Assembly (NCBI RefSeq): GCF_900497695.1
Contig: NZ_UIDD01000010.1
Coordinates: forward strand, 434,001-498,000
DNA length: 64,000 nucleotides
DNA from: Pseudomonas wadenswilerensis
Lineage (GTDB): Bacteria > Pseudomonadota > Gammaproteobacteria > Pseudomonadales > Pseudomonadaceae
Reading direction: 5' to 3'
The notes under the pieces are model-generated. The model was not told where the DNA came from. It ran no database searches and saw nothing but the letters and a program-made list of their open reading frames with translations. Position numbers and translations under genes: made by a program. Below, in pieces: positions 17,410 through 25,519 of the stretch. How positions within the stretch are numbered: position 1 is the stretch's first letter; each line of letters starts with the position of its first letter.

Positions 17410-18009
17410 TCAACGTAGATGATTACGCTCGTACGTCTCGCGCCCCATCGCCGCGATCTGCCCCTCGATCAGTGCCTCGAACGGCTTTAAAAGCGCATCA
17501 AAGTTCTGCGGCGCCTCCAGCACGTTCAACGCCTGCACCACCGCCTCCAGGGTCGACAACGCGCCCGGCTGCGGCGCCTTGCGCAGGCGATAGCGCGAAG
17601 GCTGGACCTGGGCCAGGGTCACCCGCGGCAATGCGCCCAGCAACGGATTCAAATGCAGCAATTTGCTCGCTTTACGCCAGGTACCATCAGGCACCACCAG
17701 TTGCCACGGTCGATCATCCTGGTCATCACCATAAGCGACCAAGGGCTGCGCCTCATCCCCCGGAAACAGCAAGACGCTGCGATACCCCGGCGCCTCAAGC
17801 AGCTCAGCCAGATCCTCGAACACTTCCCCCACCTGCAACTGCGCATTGCGCAAGCCAAGCGCTGCCAGCTTCGCGGTATTGAGGGCATGGCGCACTTCAC
17901 TGGGGTGCTGCAGCAACAGCACACGGGTGCGGCTGTCGAGCGACGGGATCAACGGGCAAAGGCAATGAGCTTGTGGGCGCAAACAGCGCTCGCAGTGGAT
18001 TCTGGACAT
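17410..18009 (-). CDS. DTW-domain tRNA-uridine aminocarboxypropyltransferase (TapT/YfiP-like)
   Basis: A 199-residue protein of the DTW family, which adds the acp3 group from SAM to uridine in tRNA (acp3U47 by E. coli TapT). It starts MSRIHCERCLRPQAHCLC, with the N-terminal cysteine cluster of the family. It shows TRVLLLQHPSEVRHALNTAK (residues about 28-47) and the signature as PDGTW (VPDGTWRKA), followed by the LSTLEAVVQALNVL segment. The ATG at 18009 has AGGAG upstream (CAGGAGAACCCG). A longer open frame upstream has no ribosome binding site. It lies between the REP array and the chemoreceptor gene. Confidence 0.85.
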   Translation of the reverse strand: MSRIHCERCLRPQAHCLCPLIPSLDSRTRVLLLQHPSEVRHALNTAKLAALGLRNAQLQVGEVFEDLAELLEAPGYRSVLLFPGDEAQPLVAYGDDQDDRPWQLVVPDGTWRKASKLLHLNPLLGALPRVTLAQVQPSRYRLRKAPQPGALSTLEAVVQALNVLEAPQNFDALLKPFEALIEGQIAAMGRETYERNHLR

Positions 18010-18088
18010 CGGGTTCTCCTGAGCGGGCAAAGTGTGCCACAGCAGTCCCGAAAAAAGCCCACTTCCCTGTGGGAGAGACGATAAAGCT

Positions 18089-19654
18089 TCAGCGGTTGAA
18101 GCGCTCTGCCAGACCGTACAGATAGTCGGCCATGCGTTCGAGGTCCTGGCTGATCTCCGCGCCCTGCTTGGCCTGCCCGGCGCTGTGATCGCAGAGCTGG
18201 GCAATGCGGGTGATCTGCTGGTTGATGTCCTCGGCGACATGGCTCTGCTGCTCCGAGGCGGTCGCCATTTGCTGGCTCATGCCGGTGATGCGGCTGACCG
18301 CCTGGGTAATCCCCACCAACGCCGACTGCACCGCCTCGACGCTGTGCACACTGTCGCGAGAGATTTGCTCGCCCTTGCTGGCACTGGACACCGCCCGCTC
18401 GGCTCCGGCGCGCAACGAGGCGATGATCTGGTGGATCTCCTCGGTCGAAGTGCGGGTACGCTGGGCCAGCGAGCGCACCTCATCGGCGACCACGGCAAAG
18501 CCCCGGCCCTGCTCACCGGCCCGCGCCGCTTCAATCGCCGCATTGAGCGCGAGCAGGTTGGTCTGCTCGGCAATCGAGGTGATGACATCGACCACGCTGC
18601 CGATCGACTGGGTCTGGTCCGCCAGGGCATTGACCGCCTGGCCGATGTCGCTGACCGCCTCGGCCATGCTGCCCATGGCGCGCAGGCTTTGCTGCGCCAG
18701 GTCGCTGCCCTGCTGGGCCAGATGATCAGCGTCGGAAGCCGCCGTGGCGGTGCTCTGCACGTTGTGGGTAACTTCCTGGATGGTCGCTGCCATTTGCGCA
18801 ATGGCCGTGGCCGACTGGTCGGTTTCGCTGCGCTGGCGATCGAGCAGTTGCGCCTGGGCGCCCGACAAGTCGGAAGACTGCGCGGCACGCGCCTTCACGC
18901 TCACGCCGGCATCCACCAGGCGGGTCAGCGCGGTTTGCAGGCGCGCTTCTTCACTGAGGATTGCCAGGTCCAGCTGGCCCTGCAGGCCACTGTTGTCGCT
19001 ATAGGTCAGGGCCACCAAGGGGCTGGTGAAGGCTTTCGGGTGTTCGTCCAGGGTACGACGGATCACCCGGTTGTGCCGCGCTTCGATCAGGTACCAGGCG
19101 CTGAGCAAACTGGCCATCAATACGCCCAGGGCAGCGTATTGCGGCAGCCATAGGTAACTGATGGCAGAAAGAACAGCGGCGCCCACCAGCGGCCAGCCCT
19201 GTTCCAGGGCGGCCCCCAGCCGCGCCGCCAGCGGAACCGGGCCACGACCCTGGCGCAGTCGTGCATACAGGGCCGTGGCCCGGCGGATCTGCTCGCGGGT
19301 CGGAACCGAACGCACTGACTCATAGCCGCTGATCCGGCCGTTCTCGTAAATCGCCGTGACGTAGGCGCTGACCCAATAGAAATCGCCATTCTTTGAACGA
19401 TTTTTCACCACGCCCATCCAGGGTTTGCCCTGTTTGATGGTTTCCCACATATGACCGAACACTGAGGGAGGCATGTCCGGATGACGCACCAGATTGTGTG
19501 GCTGACCGAGCAATTCTTCGTAGGTAAAACCGCTGATGGCGACAAAGGCGTCGTTGCAATAGGTGATGCGGCTGTTGAGGTCTGTCGTGGAAATCAGCCG
19601 CTGTTCGCTCGGAAAGACTCTTTCATGCTCAGTGACGGGCAAATTCATGCGCAT
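18089..19654 (-). CDS. PAS-domain methyl-accepting chemotaxis protein, Aer-type aerotaxis receptor
   Basis: A 521-residue receptor. The N-terminal PAS domain (about residues 15-125: ISTTDLNSRITYCNDAFVAI, then PHNLVRHPDMP and GDFYWVSAYVT) is the FAD-binding fold of Aer, with the RHPDMP motif conserved. Two hydrophobic segments around residues 150-195 form the membrane anchor, so the sensor is cytoplasmic. The signalling hairpin tip NLLALNAAIEAARAGEQGRG lies near residue 370. There is no C-terminal CheR/CheB pentapeptide; the protein ends ERFNR. Likely role: energy taxis or aerotaxis. It is transcribed alone, followed by the convergent-free DTW gene on the same strand. Confidence 0.9.
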   Translation of the reverse strand: MRMNLPVTEHERVFPSEQRLISTTDLNSRITYCNDAFVAISGFTYEELLGQPHNLVRHPDMPPSVFGHMWETIKQGKPWMGVVKNRSKNGDFYWVSAYVTAIYENGRISGYESVRSVPTREQIRRATALYARLRQGRGPVPLAARLGAALEQGWPLVGAAVLSAISYLWLPQYAALGVLMASLLSAWYLIEARHNRVIRRTLDEHPKAFTSPLVALTYSDNSGLQGQLDLAILSEEARLQTALTRLVDAGVSVKARAAQSSDLSGAQAQLLDRQRSETDQSATAIAQMAATIQEVTHNVQSTATAASDADHLAQQGSDLAQQSLRAMGSMAEAVSDIGQAVNALADQTQSIGSVVDVITSIAEQTNLLALNAAIEAARAGEQGRGFAVVADEVRSLAQRTRTSTEEIHQIIASLRAGAERAVSSASKGEQISRDSVHSVEAVQSALVGITQAVSRITGMSQQMATASEQQSHVAEDINQQITRIAQLCDHSAGQAKQGAEISQDLERMADYLYGLAERFNR

Positions 19655-19790
19655 CTGGGCGATCCCTGCTTAGGAAATGATGGGAAATTTCATCAAGCCA
19701 ATACAGGTTTAGCAGAGCGATTACGGGGTTGCGGCCGATATTTTCAGGATTTTTTGCAGCCGCGACTAAATTTTTCAGTGGCCGTTTCGT

Positions 19791-20684
19791 TCAGGCAGGA
19801 GTGAGTTGCGCCTTGAGCAAGTCGCGGAAGGTCTGGATCAAGGGTTCGCGGCTGCGGCCACGGCGAATTATCATGGAAAACGGCGCCTGATAGCCGAAGG
19901 TCGCCGGCGATAGCACCCGTAAATCCCCCTTGTCGACCCAAGCCTGGGCATAGTGTTCCGGCAGGTAGCCAATGTAGGCGCCCGACAACACCAGGATCAG
20001 TTGCGCCTCCATGCTTTCCACTGTCGCCGCGCTGTGCTTGAAGCCGTGGCGGGCAAGCTCCGCCTGGCTCCAGTAGCCACGACCGACCATGCGCTGCTGG
20101 GTAATCACCTGCTCGGGAATGCGCCGCTCGTTGAACAGCGGGTGGCGGTTGCTGCAGTAAAGCCAATGCTGTTCACGGTACAACGGCTGGTACACCAGCC
20201 CGCTCATACGTGTGGAAAAGGCGCCGATGGCCAGGTCCAGACGGTTGTCCTGCACCCCCAGCTGCAGCTCGTAGGGGCTGGATACCGACAAGTGCAAATG
20301 CACTGCCGGGTGTTCCTGGCTGTAGGCACCGATCGCCTCGGCCAGGGGTAGGGCCCGATCACCCACGGTGGAGTCGATCACCCCCAGGTTGAGGGTGCCG
20401 CGCAATTCGCCCTTGAGCGCCGCCGCGTATTGCTCGAAGCCGTCCATTTCCGCCAGCAGGCGCAAGGTCTCCTGATGGAACAGTTCGCCCTTGCTGGTCA
20501 GGCTGAAGCCGCCGCGGCCGCGATGGCAGAGGACGATGCCCAGCGCCGCCTCCAGCTGGCTCATGTAGGTACTGATGGCCGAGGTCGACAGGTTCAGCTC
20601 GCGCTGGGCATTGGCAAACCCCTGATGACGCACGACGCTGACGAAGATGCGCAGGAGTTTCAGGTCAGGCAAGGCAGAGGCCAT
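19791..20684 (-). CDS. gbuR: LysR-family regulator, GbuR-like
   Basis: A 297-residue LysR protein. The N-terminal helix-turn-helix (LKLLRIFVSVVRHQGFANAQ ... LNLSTSAISTYMSQLEAALG) is followed by a substrate-binding domain from residue 90. It is divergent from the guanidinobutyrase gene, as GbuR is in P. aeruginosa (PA1422/PA1421), where it activates gbuA on 4-guanidinobutyrate. The 222-base gap contains a perfect 9-bp inverted repeat suited to LysR binding. The symbol rests on synteny rather than residue-level comparison. Confidence 0.82.
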   Translation of the reverse strand: MASALPDLKLLRIFVSVVRHQGFANAQRELNLSTSAISTYMSQLEAALGIVLCHRGRGGFSLTSKGELFHQETLRLLAEMDGFEQYAAALKGELRGTLNLGVIDSTVGDRALPLAEAIGAYSQEHPAVHLHLSVSSPYELQLGVQDNRLDLAIGAFSTRMSGLVYQPLYREQHWLYCSNRHPLFNERRIPEQVITQQRMVGRGYWSQAELARHGFKHSAATVESMEAQLILVLSGAYIGYLPEHYAQAWVDKGDLRVLSPATFGYQAPFSMIIRRGRSREPLIQTFRDLLKAQLTPA

Positions 20685-20738
20685 TTGATCGCGGTCCGCA
20701 GGGCAACAGGTGGCCGGATTCTAACGCCATCCCCGGCA

Positions 20739-20762
20739 TTAGTTCAGAAAAACCTGAACTAA
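20739..20762. promoter_or_regulatory. Putative GbuR operator (9-bp perfect inverted repeat)
   Basis: TTAGTTCAG (20739-20747) and CTGAACTAA (20754-20762) are exact inverted repeats separated by AAAAAC. The element lies between the divergent LysR gene and gbuA, 55 bases from the regulator start and 145 bases from the gbuA start. The interrupted dyad has the dimensions of a LysR recognition site. Confidence 0.55.
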
Positions 20763-20906
20763 GTATTTGCCTGTAGCGATTCTTTTCACCCACTACCTTT
20801 TGCAGACTCTGCCGCAATGCACCTGCTTGCCGGCATTTCAGGGTTTGTCCCAGGCCAGCCAGACAGGTTCCAACAACTACAACAATCGAATCGATGAGGC
20901 CCGACC

Positions 20907-21857
20907 GTGGACAAGATTCTGCACCAACCACTGGGCGGCAACGAAATGCCGCGCTTCGGCGGCATCGCCACCATGCTCCGTCTCCCTCACCTGCCTAGCG
21001 CCGAAGGCCTGGATGCCGCGTTCATCGGTATTCCCCTGGACATCGGTACTTCGCTGCGCTCCGGCACCCGCTTCGGCCCACGGCAGATCCGCGCTGAATC
21101 GGTGATGATCCGCCCGTACAACATGGCCACTGGCGCTGCGCCCTTCGATTCGTTGTCGATTGCCGATATCGGCGACGTGGCGATCAACACCTTCAACCTG
21201 CTCGACGCCGTGCGGATCATTGAAGAAGCCTACGACGAGATCCTCGAACACAATGTCATCCCCATGACCATGGGTGGTGACCACACCATCACCCTGCCGA
21301 TCCTGCGGGCGATCCACAAGAAGCACGGCAAGGTCGGGCTGGTGCACATCGATGCCCACGCCGACGTCAACGATCACATGTTCGGCGAGAAGATCGCCCA
21401 CGGCACCACCTTCCGCCGCGCCGTCGAAGAAGGCCTGCTGGATTGCGACCGTGTGGTGCAGATCGGCCTGCGCGCCCAGGGCTACACCGCTGAAGACTTC
21501 AACTGGAGCCGCAAGCAGGGCTTTCGTGTGGTCCAGGCCGAAGAGTGCTGGCACAAATCGCTGGAGCCGTTGATGGCCGAAGTGCGCGAGAAAGTCGGCG
21601 GCGGCCCGGTGTACCTGAGCTTCGACATCGACGGTATCGACCCGGCCTGGGCACCCGGCACCGGCACCCCGGAAATCGGCGGCCTGACCACCATCCAGGC
21701 GATGGAAATCATCCGCGGTTGCCAGGGCCTGGACCTGATCGGCTGCGACCTGGTGGAAGTCTCGCCACCTTACGACACCACCGGCAACACCTCGCTGCTG
21801 GGTGCCAACCTGCTGTACGAAATGCTCTGTGCACTGCCGGGCGTGGTTCGCCGCTAA
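20907..21857 (+). CDS. gbuA: Guanidinobutyrase / agmatinase-family ureohydrolase
   Basis: A 316-residue ureohydrolase of the arginase fold that cleaves urea from guanidino compounds, most likely 4-guanidinobutyrate to 4-aminobutyrate, at the end of the arginine oxidase/decarboxylase route. The binuclear manganese ligands are present in GGDHTI, IDAHADVND and SFDIDGIDPAWAPGTGTPE. The gene starts with GTG at 20907 (MDKILHQPLGGNEMPRFGG), with GAGG 8 bases upstream. The divergent LysR gene and the downstream sodium symporter match the P. aeruginosa gbuR-gbuA-PA1418 order. Agmatinase SpeB is the main alternative; the context favours GbuA. Confidence 0.88.
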   Translation: MDKILHQPLGGNEMPRFGGIATMLRLPHLPSAEGLDAAFIGIPLDIGTSLRSGTRFGPRQIRAESVMIRPYNMATGAAPFDSLSIADIGDVAINTFNLLDAVRIIEEAYDEILEHNVIPMTMGGDHTITLPILRAIHKKHGKVGLVHIDAHADVNDHMFGEKIAHGTTFRRAVEEGLLDCDRVVQIGLRAQGYTAEDFNWSRKQGFRVVQAEECWHKSLEPLMAEVREKVGGGPVYLSFDIDGIDPAWAPGTGTPEIGGLTTIQAMEIIRGCQGLDLIGCDLVEVSPPYDTTGNTSLLGANLLYEMLCALPGVVRR

Positions 21858-21902
21858 CGGTTGTACACCAGGAGTTGCAACAGGGCAGGAGCCATGACAG
21901 TC

Positions 21903-21962
21903 GGGCCGCAACGACGGCCCACTGAGTAGACGAATGACCTGGCGTCAGGCTTGCCTGGCGCC
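21903..21962. other. Two hairpins between gbuA and the symporter gene
   Basis: GGGCCG-caacga-CGGCCC (21903-21920) and GGCGTCAGG-cttg-CCTGGCGCC (21941-21962) are two consecutive stable stem-loops in the 145-base gap. Neither is followed by a T-tract. They may lower readthrough or act as RNA processing and stability elements that set the ratio of the enzyme and transporter transcripts. Function is inferred. Confidence 0.4.
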
Positions 21963-22002
21963 GGGGTCGATCTCACCATAATAAAGATAATTGGAGACAC
22001 CC

Positions 22003-23382
22003 ATGGCCTTGGACATATTCGTTGTTCTGATCTATGCGGCCGGCATGCTCGCGCTCGGCTGGTTCGGCATGCGCCGGGCAAAAACCCATGAAGATTACCT
22101 GGTAGCCGGGCGCAACCTCGGCCCAAGCCTGTACATGGGCACCATGGCCGCCACGGTACTGGGCGGCGCGTCTACCGTCGGCACCGTTCGCCTGGGCTAT
22201 GTCCACGGGATTTCCGGTTTCTGGCTGTGCGCGGCACTGGGCCTGGGCATCATCGCCCTGAACCTGTTCCTGGCCAAGCCGCTGCTGCGCCTGAAGATTT
22301 TCACCGTCACCCAGGTGCTGGAAAAACGCTACAACCCCATGGCCCGCCAGGCCAGTGCAGTGATCATGCTTGCCTACGCGCTGATGATCGCGGTGACTTC
22401 GACCCTGGCTATCGGCACCGTCCTGCAAGTGCTGTTCGACCTGCCGTTCTGGGGCGCGATCCTGCTCGGTGGTGGCGTGGTAGTGGTCTATTCGACCATC
22501 GGCGGCATGTGGTCGCTGACCCTGACCGACATCGTCCAGTTCGTGATCAAGACCGTCGGCCTGATGTTCGTCCTGCTGCCCATCTGCCTGTACAAGGTCG
22601 GTGGCTGGGATCAACTGGTGGCCAAGCTGCCGGCGAGTAACTTCAGCCTGACCACCATCGGCTGGGACACCATCATCACCTACTTCCTGATCTACTTCTT
22701 CGGCATCCTGATCGGCCAGGACATCTGGCAACGGGTGTTCACCGCCCGTGACGAGAAGGTCGCCAAGTACGCTGGCACCACCGCAGGTGTCTACTGCGTG
22801 ATCTACGGCCTGGTGTGCGCGCTGATCGGCATGGCCGCGCATGTCCTCCTGCCGGACCTGGACAACGCCAACAACGCCTTTGCCGCGATCGTCAAATCCG
22901 CCCTGCCTGATGGCATCCGCGGCCTGGTGATTGCCGCTGCGCTGGCCGCGATGATGTCGACCGCCAGTGCCGGCCTGCTGGCAGCCTCCACCGTTCTGAC
23001 CGAAGACCTGCTGCCGAAGCTGCGCGGCGGCAAGCAGTCGAGCCTGGGCATCAACCGCCTGTTCACCCTGCTGACCGGCATTGCCGTACTGGGCATCGCC
23101 CTGGTGGTAACCGATGTCATCAGCGCCCTGACCCTGGCTTACAACCTGCTGGTGGGCGGCATGTTGATTCCGCTGATCGGCGCCATCTACTGGAAACGCG
23201 CCACCACTGCGGCGGCGATCACCAGCATGACCTTGGGCTTTGTCACTGCCCTGGCGTTCATGATCAAGGATGGGATGGATGCCAACACGCCGATCTACTA
23301 CAGCCTGGCGATCGGCCTGGTGAGCTTTGTGGTAATCAGCCTGATGTCGCGCCGCCCGGTAGGCGCCGTCAACCTGGCCTGA
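22003..23382 (+). CDS. Sodium:solute symporter (SSS family), likely guanidino-compound uptake
   Basis: A 459-residue integral membrane protein starting MALDIFVVLIYAAGMLALGW, with about 13 hydrophobic helices. SSS features include the early AKTHEDYLVAGRNLGP segment after helix 1, GGASTVGTVRLGYVHG in helix 2-3 and ALAAMMSTASAGLLAASTVL in helix 9. The ATG at 22003 has GGAG 6 bases upstream; a TTG at 21991 overlaps that site and is not used. Its place after gbuA, as PA1418 in P. aeruginosa, suggests that it imports a guanidino acid or related substrate. The substrate is inferred from context only. Confidence 0.88.
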   Translation: MALDIFVVLIYAAGMLALGWFGMRRAKTHEDYLVAGRNLGPSLYMGTMAATVLGGASTVGTVRLGYVHGISGFWLCAALGLGIIALNLFLAKPLLRLKIFTVTQVLEKRYNPMARQASAVIMLAYALMIAVTSTLAIGTVLQVLFDLPFWGAILLGGGVVVVYSTIGGMWSLTLTDIVQFVIKTVGLMFVLLPICLYKVGGWDQLVAKLPASNFSLTTIGWDTIITYFLIYFFGILIGQDIWQRVFTARDEKVAKYAGTTAGVYCVIYGLVCALIGMAAHVLLPDLDNANNAFAAIVKSALPDGIRGLVIAAALAAMMSTASAGLLAASTVLTEDLLPKLRGGKQSSLGINRLFTLLTGIAVLGIALVVTDVISALTLAYNLLVGGMLIPLIGAIYWKRATTAAAITSMTLGFVTALAFMIKDGMDANTPIYYSLAIGLVSFVVISLMSRRPVGAVNLA

Positions 23383-23399
23383 CAGGCAGGTGCACCACG

Positions 23400-23427
23400 G
23401 CCGTCGCATCAGCAATGATGCGGCGGC
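23400..23427. terminator. Hairpin terminator between the symporter and the PA1414-like gene
   Basis: A 12-bp stem (one G-U pair) with a GCAA tetraloop occupies 23400-23427, followed on the plus strand by GTTTT. It lies 18 bases after the symporter stop and 10 bases beyond the stop of the convergent small gene, so it may serve both strands. The T-tract is modest on the plus strand and absent on the other. Confidence 0.6.
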
Positions 23428-23436
23428 CAATGTGTT

Positions 23437-23562
23437 TTAGCGACGTTGCTGGCGCTTGCGCTGTTCTTCGTCGGTAGGGATCGGCACCGGCTGCAGCGGT
23501 GGCGGGATCAGGCCCAGGGCAGCGGCCAGGTCGTGGAGCCAGTTGAACAGATGGTTTCTCAT
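23437..23562 (-). CDS. PA1414-like small protein (41 aa), ANR-controlled
   Basis: The reverse strand encodes 41 residues: MRNHLFNWLHDLAAALGLIP followed by PPLQPVPIPTDEEQRKRQQR and a final R. A GGGGGAG ribosome binding site lies 5 bases before the ATG, which is strong support for translation. The layout (amphipathic N-terminal helix, proline-rich middle, basic tail) and location beside gbuA and its symporter match PA1414 of P. aeruginosa, a small anaerobically induced gene whose leader encodes the sRNA SicX. A perfect ANR/FNR box is located 114 bases upstream. The protein's function is unknown. Confidence 0.7.
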   Translation of the reverse strand: MRNHLFNWLHDLAAALGLIPPPLQPVPIPTDEEQRKRQQRR

Positions 23563-23648
23563 AACTCCCCCTTACGGGTCAGCCTGCACGGCGAATAAAT
23601 CCTGCGATGCTTCATACAGATCATAGCCCGATGTCTTACATTGCGCAT
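23563..23648 (-). ncRNA. Possible SicX-like leader RNA of the PA1414-like gene
   Basis: The 86 bases between the presumed transcription start (near 23648, downstream of the ANR box) and the small ORF start would be a leader of the size and position from which SicX is produced in P. aeruginosa. I cannot judge sequence conservation with SicX from memory. The call is inference from promoter, synteny and spacing. Confidence 0.35.
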
Positions 23649-23675
23649 GTCGAAAACATACGACCAAAGCCGAGT

Positions 23676-23689
23676 TTGATCTTGATCAA
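23676..23689 (-). promoter_or_regulatory. Perfect ANR/FNR box
   Basis: TTGATCTTGATCAA matches the ANR/FNR consensus TTGAT-N4-ATCAA exactly. On the minus strand it is followed 15 bases downstream by TATGTT (23660-23655), a plausible -10 element, giving activator-type spacing upstream of the PA1414-like gene. Low oxygen should therefore induce that transcript. Confidence 0.8.
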
Positions 23690-23952
23690 GCACTGACCGC
23701 CAGTTCCGTCGCCTGTGCAACTGTTTCCCCTTGTTGCAAATCGATCCAGGCGCTCAAGTTTGCCCCGCGCATGCCCTTGCGCCACATCAACCAGGTGGTG
23801 GCCTGATCGAACGGCGCCTGCAGGCGATGCACCGCCACCCGCTCCCTGCCCGGCAGGCTGTCGAGCCCGCTTTTAGCCTTTTTTACGGAAATAGGCCGTA
23901 GTCGCGCGCACAACACAGACCAAGTGTCGCCGAAAATGCGCCCGTTCTGCAT
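23686..23952 (-). pseudogene. Possible remnant of a LysR-family regulator C-terminus
   Basis: An 88-codon open frame whose second half (VHRLQAPFDQATTWLMWRKG then MRGANLSAWIDL) resembles the last part of a LysR effector-binding domain. The first half does not resemble any protein I recognise, and no helix-turn-helix is present. In P. aeruginosa a LysR gene (PA1413) lies next to PA1414, so this may be what is left of that gene. Its stop codon overlaps the ANR box. A chance open frame remains possible. Confidence 0.35.
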
Positions 23953-23964
23953 GCGTGTGGTCGA

Positions 23965-24891
23965 CTAGCCGAGCAGGCTGCGCAAGCGCCGGCGCACCCA
24001 CTGCTCAGCGCTGACCAGCGTTACCCCAAGCAGCACCATGACGGCCCCGAGTACGAAGTTCAGGCTCAACGGCTCGCCGAGCAGCAGTACGCCGAAGGTC
24101 ACCCCGAACAAGGGTGTGATAAAGGAGAACACTGCAAGGTTCGAGGCCAGGTAGCGACGCAGCAGCCAGAACCAGGTCAGGTAGCTGAAGAACGACACGA
24201 TCAGGCCCTGGAACAGCAGGCTGCCAATCGACAGCGGGGTGAACTGCACGTGGGTGACCTGGCCACTGGCAACGGCAATCAACAGCAAGCCGACGAAGCC
24301 GACCGCCAGTTGGTAGAACAATGTCAAGGTTGCCGGTGCCTCAGACAACCGCGAAGCACGCACCACTACCGTCGTCGCCCCCCAGGCCAGGCCCGCCAAT
24401 ACGCCAAAGGCATCGCCCAACAGCATGCGCCCGTCCAGTTGCTCCAACGAAACGCCGCCGGCAAAGGCAAAGGCAATGCCGCAGAACGCCAGCAGGATAC
24501 CCAGCCATTGCAGAGGCCTGAGCCGCTCGCTTGGCAGCATGAAGTGCAGGCCCAGGGCCGTGAACACTGGTGCCGTGTAGAGGAATACCGACATGTGCGC
24601 GGCCGAGGTCAGCTTCAGGCCTTCGGCAATGAACAGAAACTCCAGGCCGAACAGCGCGCCGGCCAGCAGGCCACCGCGCCAGGTGCTGGCCACCTGATCC
24701 CAACCGCCGCGAAAACACATCAGCAGCCCGACCAGAACCGCCGCCATGCCTGAACGCATGGCCTGCTGCATCACCGGCGCGATATCCGGCGCGGCCCACT
24801 TGATCATCACCTGCTGGATGCCCCAGATCAGGCACAGCACCAGCATCACTTGCAGGGCGAAGGCATCGGTATTGCGGCGGGTGGCGCTCAT
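23965..24891 (-). CDS. EamA/DMT-family transporter
   Basis: A 308-residue inner membrane protein with ten predicted helices in two EamA repeats (about residues 12-145 and 158-295). Conserved pieces include LCLIWGIQQVMIKWAAPDIA in helix 1 and FLFIAEGLKLTSAAHMSVFL in helix 4. Drug/metabolite transporters of this kind export amino acids, metabolites or drugs; the substrate cannot be read from the sequence. It stands alone on the minus strand with no obvious partner gene. Confidence 0.88.
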   Translation of the reverse strand: MSATRRNTDAFALQVMLVLCLIWGIQQVMIKWAAPDIAPVMQQAMRSGMAAVLVGLLMCFRGGWDQVASTWRGGLLAGALFGLEFLFIAEGLKLTSAAHMSVFLYTAPVFTALGLHFMLPSERLRPLQWLGILLAFCGIAFAFAGGVSLEQLDGRMLLGDAFGVLAGLAWGATTVVVRASRLSEAPATLTLFYQLAVGFVGLLLIAVASGQVTHVQFTPLSIGSLLFQGLIVSFFSYLTWFWLLRRYLASNLAVFSFITPLFGVTFGVLLLGEPLSLNFVLGAVMVLLGVTLVSAEQWVRRRLRSLLG

Positions 24892-25000
24892 CGGGCGCCC
24901 CCGGTATCAGGCAACGACATGGCAGGTTCTCGGCAGAAGTGGATCCAGTGCCGATTATCAGCGGCGGCAGGCGCTCAATGCCAGTCTTGTGTTGCCTGCG

Positions 25001-25393
25001 TCAGGCAATCTGTGCCTTGGAAGCCACCTGATCGAAGGTAGCCTCGTCCAGCGGATCGTCCTGCTCATCCAGTACCTGACGCGGGTGATCGTTGCCCGGA
25101 ATGCTGCTGTCCAGCAGGCTCAGCAGCCGCGAGCCACGCTCGGTGAGGACAAAATTCTCACCGTTGCCGCCCTCATCTTCCGGGCGTGAAGCAAAGTAAC
25201 CGCGCTCGAACAGTATCTTTTCGTACTCACAGGCCAGCGTTTTCAGATGATCGAGATCGCCAGGTGCCGCACCTTCAGCCGCAAGCTGGGCAGCATGCTG
25301 CTCGGCATAGGGTCTGGGGGTGAAACTGTGTCCGGCGCTGTTCTGCGCTTCATGCAACAGGCGTTCGATCAGGTCCCAGTCGTAGGTGGTCAT
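25001..25393 (-). CDS. Conserved hypothetical protein, winged-helix-like
   Basis: A 130-residue soluble protein beginning MTTYDWDLIERLLHEAQNSA. The pattern of an N-terminal helical pair, a central EYEKILFERGYFASRP segment and ENFVLTERGSRLLSLLDSSI is suggestive of a winged-helix fold (TERG-like wing motif), as in small PadR/DUF2513-type proteins. I do not recognise a specific function. The ATG at 25393 is preferred over the one at 25399 because GAGG is 8 bases before it and only 2 before the other. Close homologues appear to be common in Pseudomonas. Confidence 0.7.
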   Translation of the reverse strand: MTTYDWDLIERLLHEAQNSAGHSFTPRPYAEQHAAQLAAEGAAPGDLDHLKTLACEYEKILFERGYFASRPEDEGGNGENFVLTERGSRLLSLLDSSIPGNDHPRQVLDEQDDPLDEATFDQVASKAQIA

Positions 25394-25519
25394 CGGCATA
25401 GCCTCAATCAGGGGTCGGTAAGATTGTGACCGGTGCGCGAGGCTGCGGTTCGACTGAACTTTCGCGGCCCGGCCAGGCTCAACCGCAAGACTTCACCCTG
25501 ATTGCACAGGAGCCTGCCC

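Noticed and set aside
16945..17422. Repeat-containing proteins encoded in the REP array
   Set aside because: Frames stay open only because the 102-bp unit is a multiple of three; sequences are translated REP.
18010..18240. N-terminal extension of the DTW protein
   Set aside because: No ribosome binding site there; the ATG at 18009 has AGGAG and gives the cysteine-rich family N-terminus. The extension would also run into the chemoreceptor gene.
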